This document shows positions 1-12,039 of a stretch of DNA of 64,000 bases, piece by piece. The stretch lies in NCBI GenBank assembly GCA_027625915.1, contig JANTQA010000023.1, positions 6,634,001 to 6,698,000 on the forward strand. Direction: 5' to 3'. The stretch's first letter is position 1, and each line of letters begins with the position of its first letter. Under the pieces are notes generated by a model. It saw nothing but the letters and a program-made list of their open reading frames with translations. It searched no databases and had not been told where the DNA came from. A program made the position numbers and the translations under genes. The stretch is from Anaeramoeba flamelloides. Taxonomy: Eukaryota; Metamonada; Anaeramoebidae.

Positions 1-1802
1 TTTAGTTGATATAAAAATAGTTTATACTAGGATATATCCCACTCTCGTATTTATTAAAATATCAATTTTGTTTGGTTAAAGAAATGATTTGAATATTTCA
101 GTTTCACATAAATGGTTGTACTCAAAAAATGAAAAATATACTTACCCTCTACATCACTTTTATTTCTTTCTTGTGTTTTTTTAAAATAAAACTAGTTCCT
201 TTTTTCTATATTGATAAAAGAAAAGTTATCTTCTAGGGTTTGATCTTATCAACAGTTTAACTTTAGAGAAAAAAATTCTAAATAATTTTAAATTTATCGA
301 AAAACAGGAGATAATGGGGCTAATTTGTGTTTCAATTATCATAATAATAAAACGTTTTATTTAAAAGCTGTATTTTTTGCGTCTTAGTATTTCTGAAAAA
401 TATTGGAAATAAGAAGTACAATCTTTAAAAATCAAAAAAAAAAAGATGTATTTTTTTATATTTTTAAATATTTCCAAAAATATAACTCAAATACAATCAC
501 TACAATATTAAAAAAAAAATCAATTATATTTTAAAAGTATTAACTTGCTTATTCTTATTTCCCAAATATCCATCCACAAAAAAAATATTCTAAGAACTCT
601 TTTCTCAATTCGTCAATTTTGGAAACCAATTTTTTGAAAATTTGTAAAAAGGTTAAACAAGTCCAATACTGAAAAAATCTCAGTGTCTAAACAATTTTTC
701 CTTGTTTTTTTTTGAATATCTTTTAATATTAACTTGTTCAATTAAAAATCTGAAAAACAAATTAGTAAAAAGGTTACTAAACCTTCTTCTGTTTGTGTCA
801 AACTTTTTTAATATCAGTCCGTTTTACACTATTTGTTCATTCTAAAAAAAAAATAATACTATTATTTTCCAATTAAAAAACGAAAATTTTTTGTTCAAAT
901 TCTCTAAAATATCCAGATATGAATAATTAGTTGAAGAAAACCCCTAAAATATTTAACTTATCTTTTAGAAATGATATTTTTAGACATTTAATTATACTAC
1001 CTTAGGTTAACTCTCTGTAAAATTTTTACTATTTTAATTTGCATGCAACAGCTAAAATTATTAACATTTTAGGAATAGAAATAATAATTTTCATTTATTT
1101 ATTGAAAAATAATAATAAGAATAAAATTCCTTGTTTTCCTCAAAATGTCACAGCCGTTTGATAAGTGGGTTATTGGATTTCGTATTTTTTATATTTTTCA
1201 TTACTGCTATGAATAACAATAAAAATATTTTTATATTTCAACTCATGTTCCATTCGGGAAAAAAAACAGCTTATTATGACTCTGATTTTGGTTTATGAAA
1301 TAATACTTTTAGATATAAATTTTTCATCACCCCAAAAATGAAAAAATATTGTCAAAAAAATACCATAAACTCAATCTTATTTGTACGATCAATTCCTAAT
1401 TCTGATTTTATAAACAAATTTTATACAATTTCAGTTTTTAATAACCTTTATATAACTATTAAAATTCATTTTAAGTTGCAGATCATATAAAGAAAAACCA
1501 AAATAATAAAGTGTTTTACTACTCTACAAGATAATACTTTATCCTGATCTCGTATCATAAACCTTAATAAAATTTAGATCACAACAAGTAAAAAAACAAT
1601 TCCTTAATTCTAAGGTTCTTTTCGAAATCTTAAACACTGCAAAATCATAATTTTTAACAATGAAACCAAATCGTACTGTATGAAAATTAACTTTTCATGA
1701 ATTATTTCTTGAAAGAATTACAAAGTTAAAAGTTTGGAGAATGAATCAATTCATTTTTTTCATGTATTTTTTTAGTTTTAATTTCTTAGTATATTCCTTG
1801 AA
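1..1802. other. Intergenic, no gene seen
   Basis: AT-rich sequence dense in stops in all frames. I see no domain-bearing ORF, RNA gene or clear repeat. The start of the first gene follows directly at its right end. Confidence 0.5.
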
Positions 1803-3143
1803 ATGTCAAACAAATATGACGATGTCTCAAATTTCATTAATACTGTGCAAACAAAAAGAGAGAGAAACATCAAAAAAAAACAAAAAAAACCAGCTATCGA
1901 GATCCAAAACTTCTCATTTTATCCAACAGAAAACAAGGAAATAAAAGAACCAAAAGAAATAAGAAAAAACAAGATCAAAAATTATATTGCTGAAAAAAAA
2001 AGAGAATGGACAAGATCGACAATAGAGTCTTCTTCCTTTTCAAAGAGCAGCACAAAAGAAATCGACAAGCAAATAAAAAAACTTGAGAAAGTAACAACGA
2101 AAGAAGCAGCAAAATTGGAATCGAAATTAAAAAGATTTCAGAGCCACATAAATAATTTAAATGAAAACAAAGAAACAGAAAAAGAAAATAAAAATGAATT
2201 TCAAATGCCATTACCTAAAGTGAACATTGAAACAATTGAAATAGCAGAACATTTGATAAGGAAAATAAAAGAAAAAATTGATCTCAAAAAAGAAAAACAG
2301 GAACAAATGAAAGAAAAACAAGAGCTAATGAAAGAAAAACAAGAGCAAATGAAAGAAAAAAAAGAAACAGTCAACGGAATCCGATACGGCTTAATTCTAG
2401 ATGGGATCAAATATGAAAAAACCCAGTCCATTTTCCAATTTCTAAAGTCTTTATATGAATTGCAAAATTTTGTCGATTCAAAAAACCTCAACAATTCACA
2501 AAAAAAGGCATTTATCGAAAAGCTTGAACAAAAGCTAGAATACAGTCCCACTAGTGAAAAAACAATTAGCTACATTTTTAAGAATTTGAAATTACAAATA
2601 GAAAATGTTCCGCTAACAAAGAATTATTATCAAAATTATAAGAAAAAAATTACCAAAACCATTAATAATAACAATTTGGATCAAGTAATCAAAACTTTCA
2701 AGGTGGGGAAGATTGTTGCCTATTTACGAAATTATAAGCTTGAGGACTTTTCGGGTAATTTAATTATTGATGAAATTTCTCAATTAATTTATTTGAAAAA
2801 CAAAAAACGGAAAAAATGGGAAAGCAGGAACAAAATACCCGTTTTGCGTGCCTTTGACACCAAGAACTTTGCTCTTGCTCTCACTTCTGATGTTAATGTC
2901 CTTAAAAACGAAATTTTGCAAGACTTAAAGAAGATTACTAACCAGAAACAATTTAATATCTATAGAGACCGCGATATTCAAATACGTGAGATCGCGGTAA
3001 AGTCTTTCCAACAAAACGAATCCACAAACCAAAACCCTGAAAAGGAAATTTCGCTTGTTGTACAACTTGCTTCTCAAGTAATTTTAAAAAAATTATTACA
3101 AGAGTGTGTTATTGAATTAAATAAATTAGATCAAGATTACTAA
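1803..3143 (+). CDS. Coiled-coil protein with possible TFIIS N-terminal (LW)-like domain
   Basis: A single-exon ORF of 446 codons with an ATG start. Residues 1-190 are strongly charged (Lys/Glu) and predicted coiled coil or disordered. They include three to four tandem copies of a seven-residue unit of the type MKEKQEQ around residues 165-188. Residues about 195-330 look globular and mostly helical. Within them, a stretch near residues 298-345 reads VGKIVAYLRNY and then, some 25 residues on, KNKKRKKW. This resembles the IGK.V..LRKH ... KKW pattern of the LW domain of TFIIS, Iws1 and LEDGF-type transcription elongation factors. The C-terminal 110 residues are also helical and unassigned. The LW match is weak and made by eye, so a nuclear or elongation-related role is only a suggestion. 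Upstream ATG-like codons in other frames are shadows. The nearest neighbour is more than 5 kb away. Confidence 0.7.
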   Translation: MSNKYDDVSNFINTVQTKRERNIKKKQKKPAIEIQNFSFYPTENKEIKEPKEIRKNKIKNYIAEKKREWTRSTIESSSFSKSSTKEIDKQIKKLEKVTTKEAAKLESKLKRFQSHINNLNENKETEKENKNEFQMPLPKVNIETIEIAEHLIRKIKEKIDLKKEKQEQMKEKQELMKEKQEQMKEKKETVNGIRYGLILDGIKYEKTQSIFQFLKSLYELQNFVDSKNLNNSQKKAFIEKLEQKLEYSPTSEKTISYIFKNLKLQIENVPLTKNYYQNYKKKITKTINNNNLDQVIKTFKVGKIVAYLRNYKLEDFSGNLIIDEISQLIYLKNKKRKKWESRNKIPVLRAFDTKNFALALTSDVNVLKNEILQDLKKITNQKQFNIYRDRDIQIREIAVKSFQQNESTNQNPEKEISLVVQLASQVILKKLLQECVIELNKLDQDY

Positions 3144-3539
3144 TTTACTTTTTTTTTTTTGATTTATCTCTTGATTCTTTTCTTAATTTATTTCGTTTGT
3201 TTAAAAAAAAAACTTAAAAAACCTTTAATTAATTAATTTCTAAAAATAAAAATATTTTTTTCACAAGGAATTCAACAATATTTTAACTCAAATATTTTTA
3301 TTCGTAAACATTTTTTCTAATTTTTTTTTTTAACGACTTTGGTATCTTTTCAAAAATCTACCATTATTCTTTTTTTTTTTTATTGTTGAAATTACTAATT
3401 GTGCAATCTAATTTTCTTTACTTTAAAATTAACGCGAAAAAAGAGGGTTTGTAAAAACTCCCAAGATATTGTCTTTAAACTCCCTCGATATTAGTTCCAA
3501 TTTTGTAAAGAGCTGGTGAGAGTTTTGTTCAAATAATCT

Positions 3540-4740
3540 TCATATCACTGAAAAGGTACCTCAGCCAAAAATGAAAAATTCATTTTATTTCAAAGAATCA
3601 ACCAAATTAAAATTATTTAGAAGTAAGAGAAATAATAAACTTCAAATTAGAGTCTATAATCATAAACAAAATACCTGAACTTACTCAAAAATTTCAAAAA
3701 AAATAAAATATTCAAAAAAATTTTTGGTCACTTTAATTGTTTTGTATGGTGCAAAATTTCTCAATTTCTTTAAAAAATTAGAATTGTTGACAATAATATT
3801 TTTTACTTGTAAATATATTAATTTTAAAATAACATACAAAGTATCACTTTTCTTAATGTTAATTTGGATTTTCAAACATTTTTTTTTCAAATATAATTTT
3901 AAAAAAAAAAATTATGCAAAAATGCGAAAAAATGATCAGATTCTAAAATTGAAATTTAAGGTTCTAGTCATTTACGGTAAATATGTACCACAAACAAGGG
4001 CTTACCCGAGACCAAAAAGGGTATTGTGAAATAGCCCTTCTTTTGGTTGACAAAATTCAAATAACAAAAAAAAAAATTCCATTGAATCTCTTTGACAAAA
4101 TATTCAAAGAAGAAAAATAAGTTTTAAAGAGTTCTCAATTTCCAAAAAATCAAAATTTAAAAAAAAAATTCATCTTTTCTATTTCCAAATGGTTAAATTT
4201 CTTTAATTTAAAACAAATTTCTTTCTTGAATTTCACAATCAATTTAGTTCGATTTAATCTGATTTGTGGTTATTTTAAAACTCTCTAAATTTGACAAAGT
4301 ATGGATTATGTAATAATCTTACGATAAAAATAGTTCATTTGAAAAATGAAAAAAAAGAAAAAAAAAATCATTTGAGATCTCAAAAAGCGCCAAAGAGCGA
4401 CACTTCAAAACTGACAAACTTGTTTTCAAAATTGTAATTCACAAACATTCTAATTGGAAATTGAGTGTTGCTCTTTGGCGCTTGTTTCTAAAAATGTCCT
4501 CATCTTGAGTTTTTGATTTTGGGTGATCGATCGTACATCATAGGTCGGTTGGTTTTTGATTGGTGTTAGGCCTTCATAAAAATTCCTAAAAAGTTTTTTT
4601 CCATTTCAGAAAAAAATTTTTCACCGTAATGGTCGACCCTTAAGAAGAATAAGGAATTAAACTCATAGAATCTGTTCTATTTCTTCAATAAAACTAGGCC
4701 CATTAGAATGTAAAAGAGTTTAGTTTATTTTCTTTAACAG
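3540..4740 (+). repeat. Dispersed repeat, copy 1 (partner at 55590-56400)
   Basis: Blocks beginning near GGTACC(T/A)..GCCAAAAATGAAAAAT (about 3554), TGGTGCAAAATTTCTCAATT (about 3748) and GGAATTAAACTCATAGAAT (about 4650) recur in the same order and orientation at 55600-56400. Copy 1 carries about 650 bp (3970-4620) that copy 2 lacks. That extra part includes the 99-bp hairpin element at 4385-4483. No coding capacity is recognisable. The class of repeat is unknown. Confidence 0.6.
4385..4483. mobile_element. 99-bp hairpin (MITE-like) element
   Basis: The ends are 20-bp inverted repeats: AAGCGCCAAAGAGCGACACT on the left against the complement of AGTGTTGCTCTTTGGCGCTT on the right, with one mismatch. 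The middle is about 59 bp of AT-rich DNA. The ends are far more GC-rich than the surroundings. It lies inside the segment of the dispersed repeat that is missing from the second copy, as expected for a later insertion. A target duplication is not obvious. Confidence 0.5.
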
Positions 4741-5133
4741 AAAGAATTTAAGAACATTGAGACTATCTTTAAAATTTGGAATATTTAAAAAAAAAAGATT
4801 TTATACAAGATTTTGGGTTCAATTTTTTTAAATGGGGTAGTATTATTTTTATAAAAGATAACTCATATATCCTATTTTATTCATATTTGTTTATAATTTT
4901 TGGATTTTTGGCTTTTTTAAAATCAAAAAAAATATTAAATATATGAAAATATTCACTTATGGTATGATATTAAAGTTTGAAAAAAAATAGGTTTTTTCTA
5001 CATGATTATAATTAATATAAGTTACACTTTTGAAAAAATAAACAAAATTTTACAATAATAGTGGGTTTTAAAGTAAATTTAATCAATAAAAAACCAAAAA
5101 TAGTTTAAAACAGACAAAATAATATTTTAAATA

Positions 5134-5331
5134 CAGTCAGTTCTACTTTTAAGGCACAAACTTTCAACGAAATTTAAGGTACTAAAAAATCTCAAATTAA
5201 GGCACAAAATTTATAATTTTTTTTTTACAATTTATTATTACTAGAATCCAAAAATTTTGTGCCTGAATTTGAGATTTTTATTGTGGGTTAAATTTCGTTG
5301 AAAGTTTGTGCCTTAAAAGTGGAACTGACTG
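5134..5331. mobile_element. MITE family 1 (TA target, CAGTCAGTTC ends), copy 1
   Basis: A 198-bp foldback element. The left end reads CAGTCAGTTCTACTTTTAAG and the right end is the near-perfect reverse complement, so almost the whole element pairs with itself around an A/T-rich centre. TA dinucleotides flank both ends (5132-5133 and 5332-5333). The TA target and a CAGT terminus are typical of Tc1/mariner-type nonautonomous elements. Other copies lie at 10254-10450 and 57501-57698, with half a copy at 34705-34791. No transposase is encoded. Confidence 0.85.
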
Positions 5332-6203
5332 TAATACAAATAAAACTAAATTGATAAGTTATTTGAATGAATTTTTTAAATTAAAATGTACATTTCTTCA
5401 CCGATGAAGTAGATATAATAGTATTTTTTGGTAATTTCAAAACCATTCCTTATCTCATGATTAATCAATTTTTTTTTTTCATTTTCGGTATTTAAAATAT
5501 AATTTTGTTTGATTTAAAATATTTTTATTTTGGAATTCATTAAATATACTCTTAATATAACTCTTATTTTTTGGAAGAAATTTTGAAATTAATTATTTTA
5601 TCCTATTTTGTGATTGATTTCCAAAGAAAAATTCCAACACCCAAAAAGAAGAATATAGAGAATATAGATAAGTTAAATACAAATAATTTAATTTTTCTTC
5701 TTTTAAATTTTTGCCAGAATAAAATGCAAAGAAGAAACTTTTCTATTTTAGAAACCTATTTTAATAATATTTTTGCTTATATTGAATCCAATAGATAATT
5801 TTTGTAAAAAAAACTATTTTTAGAGCTTCCAATAAAAACAAAAGATCATAACACTAATTAATTGTCAAAAATAATAATTGAAAATAAGATGATAAAATCA
5901 AAGTAAACATACCTTTCATATTTTATATCTATATTAAATCTGAAATCCCTATAACCATATTTGCTTTAGTTTCAAATTATCTGCATCTTATTGTTCAAAA
6001 TCCAAAGAAAATTTTAAAAAATATTTAATTCTTTTTTAGAGAAAATTAAACAAATTCCTTTGATAAATTAACTTGAATTTAGACACTCAGACTTGTATCA
6101 AAAAATAAAGATTTAAAATACCTAGATACTTTAATATTCCTTCATAGGTCAAAAAAGTTAAACAAATATTTTGCCATTCTTTAATCAAATTGGAATAACT
6201 TTC

Positions 6204-6244
6204 AAATAAAAATAAAAATAAAAATAAAAATAAAAATAAAAAAA
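6204..6244. repeat. (AAAAT)n microsatellite
   Basis: About eight uninterrupted AAAAT units, unusual only for length in this AT-rich DNA. Confidence 0.9.
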
Positions 6245-7299
6245 GAAATAAACTCCAAGGTTTTCTGAATAGAATTTCAAAAGAGAGAGCAGTATTTTGG
6301 TGTATTTTTCAAAAAACAATGTGCAACTCAACATTTTATAACTTTTTTTGTTTTATTACTTATACATATTCTTGGTTATTTTATATTTTACTTATTCAAA
6401 ATAAGTTGGATATGTTTTTTACATTACGATAAACTTGAATAATATCTTAGAATTGCAATATTTTGATTTCTGTGATTTGGAAATTGAAAATAAATTAATT
6501 TCCTAGTAAGAATTTAAATATATGGCAAAATTATTTGTTTTTTAATGGACCATAAATACATTTTTTGCTAATAATAATTGTTAATTGTTACATAAAATAA
6601 TACTATTTTTTTAGGGATTCTCAATATCTTTTATTTCTCTAAATAGATAAAAGTTTTAAAATCTGAGAAAAAAAATGATAAATTAAACATTCCAGTGAAT
6701 AGAATATTTATTATCTCAAAAAAGTAACAGTATTAATCCAAATACTTTAAAATAAGTGAAAGAATGATAAAAAATGATATTTTGGAGATTAGATAATTAT
6801 TAAATATTATAATTAAAAATTTTCACTTTCGAAAAACAAAAAAAAGTTATTAATCTAAATTATTTTTTATTATTATTTTTTAATGATGAATCAACTTTTA
6901 ATACTTAGAATGGCACTATTACTATAAATAAAAAAAAAAATAAATCATTAGAACTAGATCATTATTAAATTTTCAGGAAATAATATTGAAAATTCCATTT
7001 TAAAAAACCTCTTTAAAATTGTAGAAAAAAAAATAAAAAAAACGTTTATTCTGCACAAAAAAGAAAATAATTATTTATAATTTATATTTTTACTCAAAAA
7101 TTCCCAAGAATTTTTAAATTTTTTTATTTCATTTGAATTTTAAATAAATTTGATAAATAACTTAAATAACAGTTTTCTTCAAAAAAAATTTTTAAAAGTT
7201 TGATGATTTTACACGTTTCTGAACATTTACAGTTCAAAAAAAAAAAAATAAAAATTTTTCAAAAAAATCGAATTTGTAACTATAAGATAAAAATAAATT

Positions 7300-7985
7300 A
7301 TAAAAATTAATGTTAGACACAACTACATATTGGATTTCAGTTTAACTTCTTTTATAAATTATTTTTTCAAAGTTATGATAATTTAATCTTATTAAGAAAA
7401 TATAGCTATTAAACCTATGAATATTTTAAAGCCACCCTTTTTCAAAATTACTAACTGTTGAAAAAAAATATCAATTTTTTGAAGAATTTTTATTTTGAAA
7501 TAAGTTACAACCCATAAACTTTAGATTGGACATTAAATAATAAAAGATGAGAAATTAAAAAACAATTTGTAGATAAAAACAGGGGATATACATTAAAATT
7601 CAAACATGAAAAAAAAAAAAAAATGATAAAAAATATTCCAAAAACAGAAAAAAATTATATTTTCAATTTAATTTAGCACTATCTTCAGACAGAATTATTT
7701 TATTTCATTTTAAAATTGAATAGTATGATCCTTTTTATATTTTAACAAAAAATAGATTAAATTATCTCTCCACTAAGTCAAATAAAAAATTTCAAAATTT
7801 TTACAATTCAAAATGAAAATAATATAACATAAAATTTTCATTTTTTTTTTTTCGATGCCCATTAATAACTAATAAAATTGTAAACCCTTTTGAAAATTGT
7901 TATTTATAATAATGTTTATTATATGAACATTTCAAAAATTCAAATTTGAGAGATTTTTTTATGAAAAAAATTTCCAAGTTATTGG
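7300..7985. repeat. Left arm of a long inverted repeat around the proteasome gene
   Basis: This segment matches the reverse complement of 11365-12005. Shared blocks include TTGGATTTCAGTT, ATAGCTATTAAACC, ATTATCTCTC(C/T)ACTAAGTCAA and TATAATAATGTTTATTATATGA, in the same relative order. By eye the arms are roughly 70-80% identical with small indels, so the duplication is not recent. The 3.4 kb between the arms contains the PSMB1-like gene and one MITE. No coding sequence was recognised in the arm. Confidence 0.7.
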
Positions 7986-8910
7986 GCAAAACATCACAGA
8001 AATTTAAAAGGATAAATATAAATTGATCTGTATTTATTTGGGTGTGAATTAAAAATACTACATCACTCAATTCTATTGTGATTGAAAATTTATTGATAAC
8101 TACAATTGAAAGGAAAAAAAAAAAGTATTTTTGTTATGTTATGAGCTTATGTTAAGAAAAAAAAAATAGTTTTAGCAGTGGGTTTGAATTTTTCGATTGG
8201 GCTTTTTCTCTCTTAAAAATCTTAAAGACTCAAATTTGATCTTAGTTTTTGAATTATTTGTTGCGGTGTGAAGTGTTTTATATTTAAAAGTTCGTTACTT
8301 TTTTCTTTATCCAAATATTTATTGAGTCAAATCTTTGTGAGTCAAATTAAAAAGAAAATATACATAGAATAATTGGTAAATAGATCTTGATTTGTACATT
8401 TAACTTTTATCCAATTCGCTAATTTTTTTTGATGTAAATAAAGTATTTTTTTTTTAGAACCCACTTTAACTTTTTTGAAATTCTTTTTTTAATTTTTTTC
8501 TCTTTCCTAACCAAATTCCGAAATATTTAATTTCTGATAAAAATTTTTGATTTTAGAGTTTTCTCAGTGTTTAGCTCGTGAAAAAATGCTTATTATTATT
8601 CATATTAAAGGGATAAAGATGAATTAAAAATTGATATCAAAAGAAAATTAAACTATTATCATTTAAAATTTTAATAATTGATTCAGTTTCATGATTTTAT
8701 TTTGTAATTGTTCAAAAAAAAAATATTAATAATTATTTTTTTTTTTTGATGATTTTTTTTTCAAATAAAAATCAATTATTAAAGTTAATATATAGATAAA
8801 TATCGGACAATACAAAGAAAAGGCTAACATTCTGATAATCTTTTTAAAAATGAATTACTCTAATTTTAATTTTATTTTCGTTTATTTTATTATTATCATT
8901 CTTTACTATT

Positions 8911-10072
8911 TTAATCAAATCTTAGTTCAAATTTTTCTTCATGTGTACCGTTTATATCGATAACAGAAATTTCAACAAAGTCGCCAGTATAAATATCTCT
9001 TTCACCAGCTGATGTTATTGCGTCTTTCACTAAATCAATAGCATATTCTTTTGTTAATTTGAAATCTTCTTTTTTAATATCATTTCTGTTTTTTTAAGGC
9101 AACTTGGTTGTCAAGAACTGGTTCAATCAAAGAAGAACCAGAACCTGAAGCAGAATATTTTACACGCTCAAGGGTTCCAATGGCGTCATACGAAAATACG
9201 CATCCAACACCTTCGTCGTCGATCCCTGCAACTATGTTGAAGGTATAATAAGGAAAGAACCTTCTGTAATATAAAAGTCTTGACACTAATTTGGCAACTG
9301 CATCAGTTGACATTGGCTTGCCATGTTTTTGTTCATAGATTTGTGCTCTTGATTTTAAAACCTTGTGGAGTGTGAAAATATCTGCTTGCATACCAGAGGA
9401 TACAATAGAACATTTTTCCGTTCTAAATAAATTATTAAAAAAAAAAAAGAGAGTGTCAACAACAAAGATTTGAAGAAAAAGAAAAAAAATGGATTTGTTT
9501 TTTAAAATTTTTAAAAAGGATTGAGTTGAATGAAATGTTTTTGTTCTTGAAAAATGGATTGTTTGTGATTAAATTAAAAAAAAAAAATTTTTGATAGATT
9601 GGATCAAATTATTGTATGTTAATAAGAAAAAAAAATAAAACAAGAGATCTTTTTCATAAAGACTAAAGTGTGCTTAAAAAATAAGAAGAAACTTTCTTCC
9701 TTCAGATTTAATAAAAAATTTCTTTTGTAATTTTCCTTGTTCCAAACAAGCCAAAAAATTAGAAAACACAAAAAAAAAATAATAAACAAAAAAAAGAAAA
9801 AAGATACATTTTTAAATATTTGGTACTATATCTAGTTTTAATTGAATAGCCAAGACTCATACGAGTGTCACTTGCAATGACAGCAAAATCGTCACCAGCA
9901 ACAGCTAAACAACTACCACCATTATTGATGTATGGGCTCCATTGGCTTGCTCTTTTTAGTAATGTAAACAAATTTAAAAGTGATGAAAAGTTGTTTTGGT
10001 GTGATTAAGATTTGAATTTTAAGGTGAAAAAATTGAAATTTACTGTTGTTTTTCTCCAAGATAAGTTTCCAT
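8911..10072 (-). CDS. PSMB1: 20S proteasome subunit beta-6 (PSMB1-like), 3 exons, one frameshift
   Basis: Non-catalytic beta-6 subunit of the 20S proteasome core. Exons on the minus strand are 10072-10044, 9951-9808 and 9422-8911. The introns are 92 bp (GTAAAT..AAAAAG) and 385 bp (GTATCT..ATTTAG). Joined, the start reads [10 protein letters not shown], followed by the conserved SPY.NNGG, AGDDFA and SDTR motifs. The last exon has [20 protein letters not shown] and a C-terminus with [11 protein letters not shown]. All of these match PSMB1 of other eukaryotes, and the length (about 228 residues) is close to the human 241. The last exon changes frame once at a run of seven T (9089-9095, A7 in the coding sense). 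Reading one A fewer restores KNRNDI and the rest of the domain. A homopolymer sequencing error is the simplest explanation; a real mutation or programmed shift cannot be excluded. Confidence 0.93.
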
Positions 10073-10253
10073 TTTGTTTGTTTGAATTTTGGATAAAAAA
10101 AAAGAAAAAAATGAATTAAAAATGTGTGAAAATACAAGTTAAGAAAAACTATTTAAAGAGGAAGAACTTTATCCGAGCTATTTTGGACTTTTTTGTTGTT
10201 GTTTAACTTCTGTTTTTAAGTCATTTAAGGTATCAATAACCACAATTAGAATA

Positions 10254-10450
10254 CTGCCAGTTCCACTTTTAAGGAACAAACTTTAAATAAAATTTAAGGA
10301 ATAAGAAAACTCTCTAAATTAAAGTACAAAATTTGAATTCTAGTAAAATAAAATTTGTAAAAAAAAATTCCGAATTTTGTGCTTTAATTAGGGATTTTTT
10401 TGTACCTAAAATTTCATTCAAAGTTTGTATCTTTGTAGTGGAACTAACCA
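10254..10450. mobile_element. MITE family 1, copy 2
   Basis: A 197-bp foldback related to the element at 5134-5331. The left end is CTGCCAGTTCCACTTTTAAG and the right end ..GTGGAACTAACCA, with TA on both sides (10252-10253, 10451-10452). It is more diverged than copies 1 and 3. It sits just upstream of the proteasome gene start. Confidence 0.8.
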
Positions 10451-11364
10451 TATAAAAAGTTTTCTACTTGTATTTATTGTTTATCAGAATATAAAGATCT
10501 TTGAATAGTATTTAAAAAGGACAAATAATAAATTTAAGGACTTTAAAATCACTTGATTCGAGAGATCTTGTTTAAAGTTCAATTTCAGTTTTTTTTTTTG
10601 TTTATTTTGTCTTATTTACTCAATTTCTGTGCAAATTTTTGACTTTGGAATATTCTTCAACACCAACAGAAACCCAGAAAAAAAAATAAAATTATTTTCC
10701 TTTTCTTTTAAGTGAGTATTGATATCCTATTATTTATTGTTGAAATATCTTTATTAAATTAATTTTGTTACTATCAATGTATAAAAGTTCAAGTCTTTCA
10801 ATTTGTTTGTTTGTGGGTTTGGTTTTATTTTTAAAAAAAATAAATATCCCATTTTTAATATCACTTTGGTGTCTGAATGGAAAAGGTAATTTTTAACTTT
10901 TATTATTTACCTAACCTATTTTTGAATTTTATTTCCAAGAAATTTCCAAATGAATAAAGCTTTTCAAAAAGGTGAAGTACCTCTTGTTAGTTGTCTTTAT
11001 TTTATATTTTTAGTTGTGTTCTTTTTGAGATCTTTTTTCCATTTTATTATTTCGAATTGTAGATTTGTGTTTAAAAAATGCAAAATTCTCCTCGCTCATT
11101 TTAAAATTATAAAATTAATAGATCTGATTATTGACAAATAAACTCAAATTCTAAATTTTTAACACCAAAAAATACCATTTTTGAAAAAAAAAGTTAATTG
11201 ATCAATTCTCAAAGAGATATAACAAAGTTGAGCCCTCTAATAATTGAAGTTATTCTGATTTTTTCTAAATTATAATACTGGCAAAACCAAAAAAAAATAA
11301 TAATCAGTAGATTTCTGAAAATGCGATTAATTTACGATGCGACACTACAAGGAAAATTTTTTCA

Positions 11365-12005
11365 AAAAAAAATCTCTCAATTTTGTATTTTTGAAATCAC
11401 TCATATAATAAACATTATTATACATAACAATTTTCAATGAGGTTTACAACTTTAATAGATATTAATACGAATTGAAAAAAAAATGAAATTTTTCAGTAAT
11501 ATTTTTTTCATTTTTAATTGTAAAATTTTTGAATTTTTTAATTGACTTAGTAGAGAGATAATTTTCAAGAATTTTTTTAATAGTCTAAAAAAACATATTT
11601 TTCAATTTTAAAATAGCAGAAAATATTTCAATCAAAAGATATTGCTAAATTAAATTGAAAATCTAATTATTTATCTGTTTTTGGAATATTTTTTATCATT
11701 TTATTTTTTTCCATGTTTGAGTTTTTATATACGTTCCCAATTTTTTTCTGCAAATTGCCCCAAGATATATTCTTTTTTCAATCTTAATTTTCAATCAAAA
11801 ATTAATTTATTTCAACTTTTTCCAATTAAAAAAATACCCTGAAAATAGGTGTTTTTTTCAAAAGTCGATATTTTTGAAAAGGGGGGTATTCAGATTTTCA
11901 GGGGTTTAATAGCTATCTTTTTTTTATTATATAAAATTATGATAACTTGGAAAAAATAATTTATAAAAGAAATATAACTGAAATCCAATGTATAGTTTTG
12001 GCTAA
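11365..12005. repeat. Right arm of the long inverted repeat around the proteasome gene
   Basis: Reverse-complement counterpart of 7300-7985. The region of match ends near 12005, close to where the separate foldback at 12040-12885 begins. Confidence 0.7.
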
Positions 12006-12039
12006 CTTTAATTTTAGATATTTAAATTTTCCTTTAAGT

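Larger units (their letters stand above)
3144..8910. other. Intergenic, repeats only
   Basis: 5.8 kb without a recognisable gene. It holds one copy of a dispersed repeat (3540-4740), a 99-bp hairpin element (4385-4483), a 198-bp TA-flanked MITE (5134-5331), an (AAAAT)n microsatellite (6204-6244) and the left arm of a long inverted repeat (7300-7985). A 75-codon open stretch at 5571-5798 lacks an ATG start and recognisable domains. Confidence 0.5.
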
